Source: Anaeromicrobium sp. (GTDB lineage: Bacteria > Bacillota > Clostridia > Peptostreptococcales > Thermotaleaceae). From it: 35,292 bases of DNA. The notes beneath the pieces were generated by a model. That model worked only from the letters and a program-made list of their open reading frames with translations. It had not been told where the DNA came from and ran no database searches. The position numbers were made by a program, and so were the translations under genes. The stretch is from NCBI RefSeq assembly GCF_025210435.1, contig NZ_JAOART010000017.1:1-35292 (forward strand), in the 5' to 3' direction. The first letter of the stretch is position 1; every line of letters begins with the position of its first letter. Shown here piece by piece: positions 14,937 through 21,991 of the stretch.

Positions 14937-16784
14937 ATGAAATCTAGGCGCATGAAAAAGTGTGTGAATTTAATAAATGTGGATGAATTACTTATGGAAT
15001 CGGAAATCATTAAGATAATAGATAAAAAAATGATATTTTTTATTTTGTGGCAAAATAAGATTATATATGTTAATTCATTCTTTGAAACAAGTCTTGGATA
15101 TAATAAAGAAGAATTGATTAATAGAAAAACCGATGATGTTTTAGATGAGGATTTTAAAGAGATTATTAAGGAAAATAAAAATGGAGGAAAATATTACAAC
15201 ATTAAAGCATATAAAAAAAATGGTGAAGAAATATGGATAGATGCATGTACAAAGGAACTAAAGGTAAATCATAAGGAAATAACCTTGGTTTTAGCCTGTG
15301 AAGTAACAAAATATGTGGATACGAAAGAGGCACTGAAAAAACTTAGGGATCAATTAGAAATAGAAATAGAAAAAAGAACAGAGGAATTAAATAAAGCTAA
15401 CCAGGAATTAACTTTAATTAATAGTTATATGAACAGTATTTTAATGAATACGTCTGAAGGGGTAGCAGTTATTGACGAACTGGGAAATTTCAAAAACTTA
15501 AATGGAAATCCTGAGAGAGATTGGTATGATCATATTAAGGATATAGAAAAATCTTTAAAGAAAATACTTATAGAAGAAAAAAAACATGACATTTATAAAA
15601 TGTTAAAGGAAAAAAAATCCTTTTATGGATCTGAATTGACTGTTCCAACGGGAAAGGGAAATTTACAATTTTTCATATCGGGAGATCCTATTGAGGATAA
15701 GGAAGGTTCTTTGAATAAAGGAGTTATTGTATTTAGACCTATAAAACAAGTCCATGACCTTATAAACCGTTTTAGTGGTGCACAGGCTAGATTTAATTTT
15801 TCAGATATTATTACAAAGAATAAGAAGATGATAGAGACTGTTGAATTGGCATTTAGGGCTTCCATGGGAGATAGTAATGTGCTTGTACAAGGGGAAAGTG
15901 GAACAGGAAAAGAATTATTTGCCCAAGCCATACACAACTATAGTAATCGTTGTAGAGGGCCCTTTGTAGCTGTAAATTGTGGAGCTATTCCTAGAGATTT
16001 AATAGGTAGTGAGTTATTTGGTTATGTGGAAGGAGCTTTTACAGGAGCAAGAAAGGGTGGGAAGCCAGGCAAATTTCAATTGGCTTCTGGGGGAACTATA
16101 TTTTTAGATGAAATAGGAGATATGCCCTTTGAACAACAAGTATCCCTATTGAGAGTTATTCAAGAAAAAAAAGTTACACGAATAGGGGGAGAGGAAGAAA
16201 TACCCATAGATGTGCGTATAATTTGTGCTACTAATAAAAACCTATTTGAAGCCATGCAAAATGGAAGTTTTAGAAATGATCTATATTATAGGTTGAATGT
16301 TATTTCTGTTAAAATTCCTTCCTTGAGGGAACGACGTGAAGACATTCCTTTATTATTCGAATATTTCATAAAACAAACTACAAAGAATGGGGAGAAACTT
16401 TTAGAAAATATGGACCCCATGGTGATGAAATACTTAACTAAATATAATTGGTATGGGAATGTTCGTGAACTACAGAATGTGGTAGAAAGGATAGTTCATA
16501 TGGTACACGATGAACATGTAACTATAAATCATTTACCAGAAAATATTTTACAATACTATTGTACGATTATGGATGATTCTGTTTCTAAATTAGAAAATGA
16601 AGTAACTATTAAAGATATTGTAAAAAGGGAAAGAAAGATGCAAGAAGAACAGGAATGTAATGAAATTCTTAGACTTTTTAAGGAATATAAGGGTAATCTT
16701 AGTAAAGTGGCTAGAATATTGGGAATCTCTCGTAGTACCCTCTATAGAAAATTAAATAAATATAAGATTGATAAAGACATATAA
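14937..16784 (+). CDS. PAS-domain sigma-54-dependent transcriptional activator
   Basis: This 615-aa bacterial enhancer-binding protein has a PAS domain (about residues 30-120), a coiled coil (about 122-160), a second PAS-like region (about 160-270), an AAA+ domain (about 290-530) and a Fis-type helix-turn-helix at the end (about 575-612). Walker A is GESGTGKE with K325. The sigma-54 contact loop GAFTGA is intact at 366-371, so it can activate sigma-54 RNA polymerase, and Walker B is IFLDEIGD. No receiver or ACT domain: the PAS domains must sense the signal, perhaps a small ligand or redox state. A matching -24/-12 promoter begins 230 bp downstream, before a Spo0E-like gene, which is the likely target. 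Confidence 0.95.
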   Translation: MKSRRMKKCVNLINVDELLMESEIIKIIDKKMIFFILWQNKIIYVNSFFETSLGYNKEELINRKTDDVLDEDFKEIIKENKNGGKYYNIKAYKKNGEEIWIDACTKELKVNHKEITLVLACEVTKYVDTKEALKKLRDQLEIEIEKRTEELNKANQELTLINSYMNSILMNTSEGVAVIDELGNFKNLNGNPERDWYDHIKDIEKSLKKILIEEKKHDIYKMLKEKKSFYGSELTVPTGKGNLQFFISGDPIEDKEGSLNKGVIVFRPIKQVHDLINRFSGAQARFNFSDIITKNKKMIETVELAFRASMGDSNVLVQGESGTGKELFAQAIHNYSNRCRGPFVAVNCGAIPRDLIGSELFGYVEGAFTGARKGGKPGKFQLASGGTIFLDEIGDMPFEQQVSLLRVIQEKKVTRIGGEEEIPIDVRIICATNKNLFEAMQNGSFRNDLYYRLNVISVKIPSLRERREDIPLLFEYFIKQTTKNGEKLLENMDPMVMKYLTKYNWYGNVRELQNVVERIVHMVHDEHVTINHLPENILQYYCTIMDDSVSKLENEVTIKDIVKRERKMQEEQECNEILRLFKEYKGNLSKVARILGISRSTLYRKLNKYKIDKDI

Positions 16785-16794
16785 GGAACAATAT

Positions 16795-16830
16795 GATACA
16801 AATCTATACGATATAGAACATACTGATACA
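16795..16830. promoter_or_regulatory. Candidate upstream activator site for the sigma-54 regulator
   Basis: The palindrome CTATA-CGA-TATAG (16804-16816) is framed by two GATACA copies (16795-16800, 16825-16830). It lies about 190-220 bp before the -24/-12 promoter, a usual distance for enhancer sites. Inferred from position and symmetry only. Confidence 0.45.
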
Positions 16831-16943
16831 GATAAAAGAAAAAAGGGTGAATAAAAAGAAAAATGGGAAAAGGTAGAAAAATAAATTATTATGAAGAAAA
16901 ATGACACAATATGAAGAAAAATAAAAAAATATAAAATAAATAA

Positions 16944-16967
16944 AAGTTTTCTAATGAAGGAAAACTT
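16944..16967 (+). terminator. Hairpin after the activator gene
   Basis: AAGTTTTC (16944-16951) and GAAAACTT (16960-16967) pair perfectly with an 8-nt loop. A T-rich tract (eight T in a row) follows about 10 nt later, so it may work as a terminator between activator and target. Confidence 0.5.
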
Positions 16968-17013
16968 GTATTTATTATTTTTTTTGCAATGATTTTAATA
17001 AAAAGGTAATACA

Positions 17014-17029
17014 TGGAATGAGTTTTGCA
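17014..17029 (+). promoter_or_regulatory. Sigma-54 (-24/-12) promoter
   Basis: TGGAATG-AGTT-TTGCA matches the consensus TGGCACG-N4-TTGCW with the invariant GG (17015-17016) and GC (17027-17028) exactly 12 bp apart. It lies between an enhancer-binding protein gene and a Spo0E-like gene, which strongly supports it as a true site. Confidence 0.72.
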
Positions 17030-17116
17030 TTGGTATTCAGTAACTACACAATAGAGTATGGGATGAGAGATTATTGTTAAGGTTATTATTGCAAAAGAAA
17101 AGGGGGATGAGGAAGT

Positions 17117-17275
17117 ATGAGTAAAGCTATTAAGGGAAGAATAATATTTCTAAGGGACCTCATGGAGAAACTCATTGAACAAAAGGATAATTTGTTAGAC
17201 CCAGAAGTAATAAAAATTAGCCAAGAGCTAGATGGTCTATTAAATGAATATAATATGCATGTACTAGATAAATAA
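17117..17275 (+). CDS. Spo0E-like aspartyl-phosphate phosphatase (sporulation regulator)
   Basis: This 52-aa protein has the two-helix pattern of the Spo0E family: IIFLRDLMEKLIEQK, then DPEVIKISQELDGLLNEY. The SQELD signature contains the residues that act on the phosphorylated aspartate of Spo0A, so the protein is expected to dephosphorylate Spo0A and hold back sporulation. ATG 17117 has GGGGGATGAGG upstream. The gene is preceded by a sigma-54 promoter and the gene for a PAS/sigma-54 activator, suggesting that a metabolic or redox signal feeds into the decision to sporulate (inference). A truncated chemoreceptor gene follows after 17 nt. Confidence 0.88.
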   Translation: MSKAIKGRIIFLRDLMEKLIEQKDNLLDPEVIKISQELDGLLNEYNMHVLDK

Positions 17276-17292
17276 CATAAGGGGTGGTATAA

Positions 17293-17535
17293 ATGAAGAG
17301 CTTTAAAACAAAAATAGTTATATTTTTTTTCATCATATTACTGGTTGTTTGCAGGACTTTAGGAATTACTTCTTATGTACAATTATCAGGTGTACTCATA
17401 AATAGTGTTGAAAGGAATCTTGAGAAAATTGCAAAAGAATCTTCGAAAGTGATTAAAGTAAGGATTGATGTTCAATTGGAAAATTCAAAATATAATAAGG
17501 GTGAAGTTTATGAAAAGGGAATTGTAAATTCTTAG
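17293..17535 (+). pseudogene. Truncated methyl-accepting chemotaxis protein (N-terminal fragment)
   Basis: The 80-aa product starts like a clostridial chemoreceptor: MKSFKTKIVIFFFIILLVV membrane anchor, then a short extracellular helix with NSVERNLEKIAKESSKVIK. It ends after about 20 more residues without the rest of a sensor domain, the HAMP domain or the signalling domain. Downstream DNA shows no continuation in another frame but a structured RNA-like segment, so the 3' part was deleted rather than frameshifted. It could still be expressed as a membrane peptide with the Spo0E-like gene, since the gap is short and a binding site (GGGGTGG) is present. Confidence 0.6.
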
Positions 17536-17555
17536 GATTGTGGATAAGTAAAAAA

Positions 17556-17676
17556 ATAAGGCGGTGTGGGGAAGAATTCCCCTGCCCCTTTGAAGGAGGA
17601 TGCTCAGCAACGTTAGTTCCGTTGAAGGGAACCATAGGGTTTCATAGCCAATCGTAGGTCTTACGATTTTTTATTA
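17556..17676 (+). ncRNA. Candidate structured RNA ending in an intrinsic terminator
   Basis: The segment is much richer in G and C than its surroundings. It holds a GGGGAA/TTCCCC hairpin (17567-17582), a CAACG/CGTTG hairpin (17608-17624), a possible closing helix GGC/GCC (17560/17649), and ends in AATCGTA-GGTCT-TACGATT followed by T6. This is the layout of a small RNA or riboswitch, with the aminopeptidase gene about 220 nt downstream. I compared it mentally with TPP, SAM-I, FMN, cobalamin, lysine, guanidine and c-di-GMP patterns and found no convincing match. Alternative: a fragment of a mobile element joined at a deletion point. Confidence 0.5.
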
Positions 17677-17773
17677 TAAAATGAAAATAAGATTTTCTTT
17701 AAATAGATAAGTTACTGTATGGGTAAACCTTTGAGTGTACAAATTTATAATGAATAAAGAAGGAAATTTACAC

Positions 17774-17851
17774 ATGGATGATGAAATTTTAAATATAATA
17801 ATATTTTATTATGAGGATTTTAATAGTAAAGGGATGAGAAATATTAAGTGA
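17774..17851 (+). CDS. Very short ORF, 25 aa, doubtful
   Basis: MDDEILNIIIFYYEDFNSK plus six residues, with AAGAAGGAAA upstream. It may be a leader peptide, a leftover of a deleted gene, or chance. Nothing else is seen between the RNA-like segment and the aminopeptidase gene, apart from AAGTTACTGTAT at 17709-17720, which matches a piece of the structured repeat. Confidence 0.2.
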   Translation: MDDEILNIIIFYYEDFNSKGMRNIK

Positions 17852-17894
17852 AATCATAATAAAAAATAAACTACCTAAATAGAGAGGACTTATT

Positions 17895-19688
17895 ATGAGT
17901 ATAAAAGAAAGAATAACCCAATTAAGAAAGCAAATGAAAGAAAAAAATATAGATGCCTATATAATTCCATCTTCTGATAGTCACCAGAGTGAATATGTAG
18001 GAGACTATTTTAAATCTAGAGAATTCATATCAGGATTTACTGGATCAGCAGGAACTGTAATAGTAACCAAAAATGAAGCAGGTCTTTGGACTGACGGAAG
18101 ATATTTTATACAAGCCCAAAAGGAGTTAGAGGCAAGTGGTATAAAATTATTTAAGATGGGTGAAGAAGGGGTTATGACTACTGACGAATATATATATAAG
18201 GTCATACCAACAGGTGGCACACTAGGTTTTGATGGAAGATTAATATCAGCTAAAGAAGGTGCTAACTTAGAAAATGAGTTAAAGGATAAGGATGTAAACA
18301 TATCCTATGAATATGATTTGATAAATGATATATGGGAAAATAGACCATCACTACCCCAGAGTAAAGGATTTTTATTAAATATTAAGTATACAGGAGAAAC
18401 CTTTAGTTCTAAATTATGTAGATTAAGGGAAAAGATGAAAGAAAAAAAGGTTACTACCCATGTTTTAACTTCCCTTGATGATATAGCCTGGCTATTTAAT
18501 ATAAGAGGTAGAGATATATTATATAACCCCGTGATACTTTCCTACTCCTTAATCACATTAGATGAGGTATTTCTATTTATAGATGAAAGGAAATTAAATG
18601 ATGAAATATTAAAGGAATTACATAAGGAAAATGTTCAGATAAAATCATATGATAGTATATATGAAGTTGTAAAAAATATAAGTGAAAATGAAATAGTATT
18701 ACTAGATAAAAATAAGGTAAACTACGCCATAGTTAATAATATACCATCTAAAATAGAAGTATTAGATGAGGTTAATCCAACCATATTTTCCAAAGCACAA
18801 AAAAATGAAATTGAAATAAAAAATATAAGGAATAGCCATATAAAAGATGGGGTAGCCCTTACTAAGTTCATGTACTGGTTAAAGAAAAATGTGGGAAAAA
18901 TACACATATCTGAAATGAGTGCAACAAAAAAGTTAGAAGATTTAAGAAGAGAACAAGAAGGATTCATAGAACCAAGCTTTAGTACAATAGCTGCATATAA
19001 GGAACACGCAGCTATGATGCATTATAGTGCAACTAAAGAGTATGATTATGAATTAGAAGCAGAACATTTATTTTTAATAGACTCAGGTGGCCAATACTTT
19101 GATGGAACTACAGATATAACTAGAACTATAGCTTTAGGACCTATAACTGATGAGGAAAAATTACATTTTACAGCCGTGTTAAGGGGGATGATAAATTTAT
19201 CCATGGCAAAATTTTTACATGGAGCTAGGGGCCATAATTTGGACATACTAGCTAGAAGGCCCATATGGAATCTAGGGATAGATTATAAATGTGGAACTGG
19301 ACATGGTATAGGATATTTACTCAATGTTCATGAAGGTCCAAATGGATTTAGATGGAAGGTAAGGACTGATATATTTGATAGTGCCGTTTTAGAAGAGGGA
19401 ATGGTCACAACTAATGAACCAGGCATATATATAGAAGGTTCTCACGGTATAAGAATAGAAAATGAATTGGTTGTAAAAAAAGCTGAGAAGAATGAATATG
19501 GACAATTTATGGAATTTGAAGTTATAACTTTTGCTCCTATAGATTTAGATGCTATAGATGTTACTCAAATGAATAGGGAAGAAAAGGATTATTTAAATTC
19601 ATATCATAAATTAGTTTATGATAAAATATCTGTTCATTTAAATGATGATGAAAAACAATGGTTAAAGGAATATACTAGAGAAGTGTAA
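17895..19688 (+). CDS. Xaa-Pro aminopeptidase (M24B family, aminopeptidase P)
   Basis: This 597-aa cytoplasmic metallopeptidase removes N-terminal residues before proline. Two creatinase-like N-terminal domains (about 5-135 and 160-310) precede the pita-bread catalytic domain (about 320-540); a C-terminal extension to 597 fits the longer three-domain APP type. The five dimetal ligands are all visible: D396 (IDSGG), D407 (TTDITRT), H470 (TGHGIG), E508 (TNEPGIY) and E522 (RIENEL). Start ATG 17895 has AGAGAGGA upstream. It is monocistronic, with a strong hairpin shortly after the stop. It probably serves peptide use and turnover. Confidence 0.95.
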   Translation: MSIKERITQLRKQMKEKNIDAYIIPSSDSHQSEYVGDYFKSREFISGFTGSAGTVIVTKNEAGLWTDGRYFIQAQKELEASGIKLFKMGEEGVMTTDEYIYKVIPTGGTLGFDGRLISAKEGANLENELKDKDVNISYEYDLINDIWENRPSLPQSKGFLLNIKYTGETFSSKLCRLREKMKEKKVTTHVLTSLDDIAWLFNIRGRDILYNPVILSYSLITLDEVFLFIDERKLNDEILKELHKENVQIKSYDSIYEVVKNISENEIVLLDKNKVNYAIVNNIPSKIEVLDEVNPTIFSKAQKNEIEIKNIRNSHIKDGVALTKFMYWLKKNVGKIHISEMSATKKLEDLRREQEGFIEPSFSTIAAYKEHAAMMHYSATKEYDYELEAEHLFLIDSGGQYFDGTTDITRTIALGPITDEEKLHFTAVLRGMINLSMAKFLHGARGHNLDILARRPIWNLGIDYKCGTGHGIGYLLNVHEGPNGFRWKVRTDIFDSAVLEEGMVTTNEPGIYIEGSHGIRIENELVVKKAEKNEYGQFMEFEVITFAPIDLDAIDVTQMNREEKDYLNSYHKLVYDKISVHLNDDEKQWLKEYTREV

Positions 19689-19708
19689 TAGTATATAAAA
19701 TATAGTTA

Positions 19709-19783
19709 CCTTCCTAGGCGAGTTACTGGATAAAGAAAGCTTAGTCTTCATAAATCCATATATAGATTTATGAAAGCTAAGCT
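19709..19783. terminator. Hairpin shared by convergent genes, related to the structured repeat
   Basis: AGCTTAG and TTCATAAATC on the left pair with GATTTATGAA and CTAAGCT on the right (17 bp with a 2x2 internal loop). It lies between the aminopeptidase and the convergent XRE gene; the minus-strand side is followed by TTTCTTT. The left part (19709-19771) aligns well with the flank of repeat copy C at 28084-28148 (GTTACTG.ATAAAGAAA.CTTAG), so it looks like a solo module of that element. Confidence 0.65.
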
Positions 19784-19823
19784 ATTGTATTAGAATAGAA
19801 TAAAAATTTATTACATATACACA

Positions 19824-20492
19824 TTATATAGAAAATTCATTTTTAATAATTTTTCCTAAAATCTTTATTTCATTCATGCCTACAGTCATAGTGGAATTAT
19901 CATTTGTACATTTTGATAATTCCACTTTTTTATTGTCTTTTTTTCTTAATTGACGAATCATCTTATTTCCCTTCATTTCAAATAAATATATACATTGGTT
20001 TTGTATATCTTTAGTCATAAGGACAGTTAATACATCACCCTTTTCAATCCTAAATTTTTTCATATGATCATTTGAAGATTTTACAAACATTATTTTATCT
20101 GGATGATGACCTTCGATTTTTTTACTAAGTATAGGCAAGTCCTTGTAGGCAACAATTTTATTAGTATATAAATCATATACGGGATACTTCTTAATAACTC
20201 CTGCTAAAGCGTCAGCCCAAGTTTGGTTTGGTTCCACTGGGATTGTTCCTTGAGGTTTAAAAGTTGATTTAGATTTTTCTTTCTTTTCTGCAGGCTTTTC
20301 TTCTTGAATAAGTTCTTCTTTAGTCCCTAAAGCCTTTAGAATTTTATCAGCAACACTTTCATTAACAATTTTTTTACCTGATTCAACCTGTATTATGTAG
20401 TTAACTGATAAACCACATTTTTTAGCAAGGCCTTTTTCTGTTAATCCAGCCTTTATTCTAGATTCTTTTATTTTTACAGCAAGTCTATTCAT
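19824..20492 (-). CDS. XRE-family regulator with C-terminal S24-like domain
   Basis: This protein of about 222 aa has an XRE helix-turn-helix at residues 1-60 (MNRLAVKIKESRIKAGLTEK, GLAKKCGLSVNYIIQVESGK), a charged linker (about 65-90, EEKPAEKKEKSKS) and a C-terminal domain (about 95-222). In the C-terminal domain FRIEKGDVLTVL resembles the fold of S24/LexA-type repressors; I cannot point to a Ser-Lys protease pair, so it may only sense or dimerise. ATG 20492 has AGAGGTGAT upstream; a GTG three codons earlier overlaps that site. It follows the membrane protein gene by 19 nt on the minus strand and is co-transcribed with it. Target unknown. Confidence 0.8.
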   Translation of the reverse strand: MNRLAVKIKESRIKAGLTEKGLAKKCGLSVNYIIQVESGKKIVNESVADKILKALGTKEELIQEEKPAEKKEKSKSTFKPQGTIPVEPNQTWADALAGVIKKYPVYDLYTNKIVAYKDLPILSKKIEGHHPDKIMFVKSSNDHMKKFRIEKGDVLTVLMTKDIQNQCIYLFEMKGNKMIRQLRKKDNKKVELSKCTNDNSTMTVGMNEIKILGKIIKNEFSI

Positions 20493-20511
20493 TAATATCA
20501 CCTCTAATATT

Positions 20512-21138
20512 TTAAATTATTGATTTTACAAAATATTTAATACCATCTTCATGTACTTCTTCAAATCCCATTTTTTTGAGATATTCAATATGTTCATCTT
20601 TTGATGAAAAACTTATAAATTTAGAGTAACCCTTATCTAGAAAATATTCTTTTTTATTTTCATAAATATAGTTTCCTATTTTAAAATCCCTATATTCTGG
20701 TATGACAAAATCAAGGTCCACCTTTAGGGTATTCTCATCGTATTTAGAGCCAATAAAAACTCCTGCTGGTACCATGTTTCTTAAAATATAAAAGCTTATA
20801 TCTGAATTATGAATATTAAATTCATATGTACCAGCGTATTCTTCTAATCCCTTTTTATGAAAATCTAAGAAGTATTTAAAATATTCATAATCTCCTTTAA
20901 TAGGAAGAATTTTAAAATATTCTTTTGATTTATATATTTTTACAAGGTAGTAGATATTAATAATAGCAATACCAAGATTCATAAATCCTACTGGTAATGC
21001 TCCAATTAAAAATCCATATAAAGAAAATAAACTAGAACCTACTAGATTAATCCACCTTAGTTTTATGATAGAACTCATTAATAGGGATATTAGTACGAAA
21101 AGAGAAGCTAAATAACCTAACCATTCTAACCAATTCAT
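20512..21138 (-). CDS. YgjV-like membrane protein fused to a GNAT-like domain
   Basis: This protein of about 208 aa has three hydrophobic segments in the first 80 residues (WLEWLGYLASLFVLISLLMS, then LRWINLVGSSLFSLYGFLIG, then GFMNLGIAIINIYYLVK), matching YgjV-type inner membrane proteins. The cytoplasmic part (about 85-208) looks like an acetyltransferase fold: VDLDFVIPEYRDFKIGNYIYENK resembles the acetyl-CoA loop, and LKKMGFEEV is a typical GNAT ending. ATG 21138 has AAAGGTG upstream; a TTG six codons before lies inside that region. Function unknown; it shares a transcript with the XRE regulator. Confidence 0.72.
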   Translation of the reverse strand: MNWLEWLGYLASLFVLISLLMSSIIKLRWINLVGSSLFSLYGFLIGALPVGFMNLGIAIINIYYLVKIYKSKEYFKILPIKGDYEYFKYFLDFHKKGLEEYAGTYEFNIHNSDISFYILRNMVPAGVFIGSKYDENTLKVDLDFVIPEYRDFKIGNYIYENKKEYFLDKGYSKFISFSSKDEHIEYLKKMGFEEVHEDGIKYFVKSII

Positions 21139-21170
21139 TTGAATAACACCTTTCAAAATTAATATGAGTT

Positions 21171-21179
21171 ATTATACCA
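21171..21179 (-). promoter_or_regulatory. Extended -10 promoter of the minus-strand pair
   Basis: On the minus strand TGGTATAAT is an extended -10 element (TGnTATAAT) about 33 nt before the start codon at 21138. The -35 region is weak, as is usual with extended -10 promoters. Confidence 0.55.
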
Positions 21180-21275
21180 CAATAATTATATTTTAACCTT
21201 AAAAATATAATATTAGAACTATGATAAAATAATAATTAATATTATGGCAAATACACAAATATGAGGAGAGATAAA

Positions 21276-21848
21276 ATGCAGAAATCAGATATGGCAAAGT
21301 TTATAGGAGTTATAACAGTAATTGTTCTTATTTATTTTGTATATGGACTAATTGAGAATGGAAATAACGATCACATTGATAACAGTATCATAAATAAAGA
21401 AGAATCTATTGGGCAAGAAGAATATGCACATATTGATTCGGATAAAAATGATTATACTAAGAATCAGGACTCTAATTTAGATGGAGAAGAATTTAAGAGA
21501 ACTTTAGAAGCTGTATACATGAATTTAGATGAAATGATAGGCAAGGAAGTTATATTATCAGGTGTTGTTCATAGGGAATCAGATTTTCCTAAGGAGAGAT
21601 TTGTAATTTCTCGATTGCTATTAAGTAGACATGGTGATCATAATCACCAAGAAATGGCTGGTTTGTTATGCGAATGGAGTGAAGGAAGTAAATTTCAGGA
21701 TAATGAATGGGTAGAAGTTAGGGGAGTAATTGGTACAGTTATGTATTATAATAAATATACTGAAAAGGAGGAAATGATTCCAATGATTAAGGCAATTAAA
21801 GTTGAAAGTATTGACCCTCCTAAGGAAAAAAATATATACCAAAATTAA
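21276..21848 (+). CDS. Membrane-anchored YcgQ/DUF1980 C-terminal-type domain protein (TIGR03943-like)
   Basis: This protein of about 190 aa has one N-terminal anchor (about residues 9-27), a polar linker to about 75, then a beta-rich domain. NLDEMIGKEVILSGVV, RFVISRLLL and NEWVEVRGVIGTVMY match the C-terminal part of the YcgQ family, which normally pairs with the permease YcgR. Two things are odd. The usual cysteine pair in the middle loop is replaced by a histidine-rich SRHGDHNHQE, and there is no permease gene next to it. ATG 21276 has GAGGAGA 7 nt upstream; an ATG at 21261 overlaps that site. The domain is extracellular and could bind metal (inference). Confidence 0.68.
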   Translation: MQKSDMAKFIGVITVIVLIYFVYGLIENGNNDHIDNSIINKEESIGQEEYAHIDSDKNDYTKNQDSNLDGEEFKRTLEAVYMNLDEMIGKEVILSGVVHRESDFPKERFVISRLLLSRHGDHNHQEMAGLLCEWSEGSKFQDNEWVEVRGVIGTVMYYNKYTEKEEMIPMIKAIKVESIDPPKEKNIYQN

Positions 21849-21920
21849 TTATATGTAATAAAAATCATAATAATAGGTTCCTTTGTATTGAAATGGTAAT
21901 AATAGATAATATATGAGATA

Positions 21921-21929
21921 TGATATAAT
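21921..21929 (+). promoter_or_regulatory. Extended -10 promoter before the first cyclase
   Basis: TGATATAAT (TGnTATAAT) lies about 62 nt before the chosen start at 21992. No clear -35 is seen. Confidence 0.5.
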
Positions 21930-21991
21930 AGACATATGAGTGAAAATTAATACAAATTTAGACAATGCAATATGAAATTAGGGTGGGAAGA

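Noticed and set aside
17556-17650. SAM-I riboswitch because of TTTGAAGG...CAGCAACG.
   Set aside because: The P1 partner, kink-turn and GGTGC part are missing and the hairpin order is wrong.
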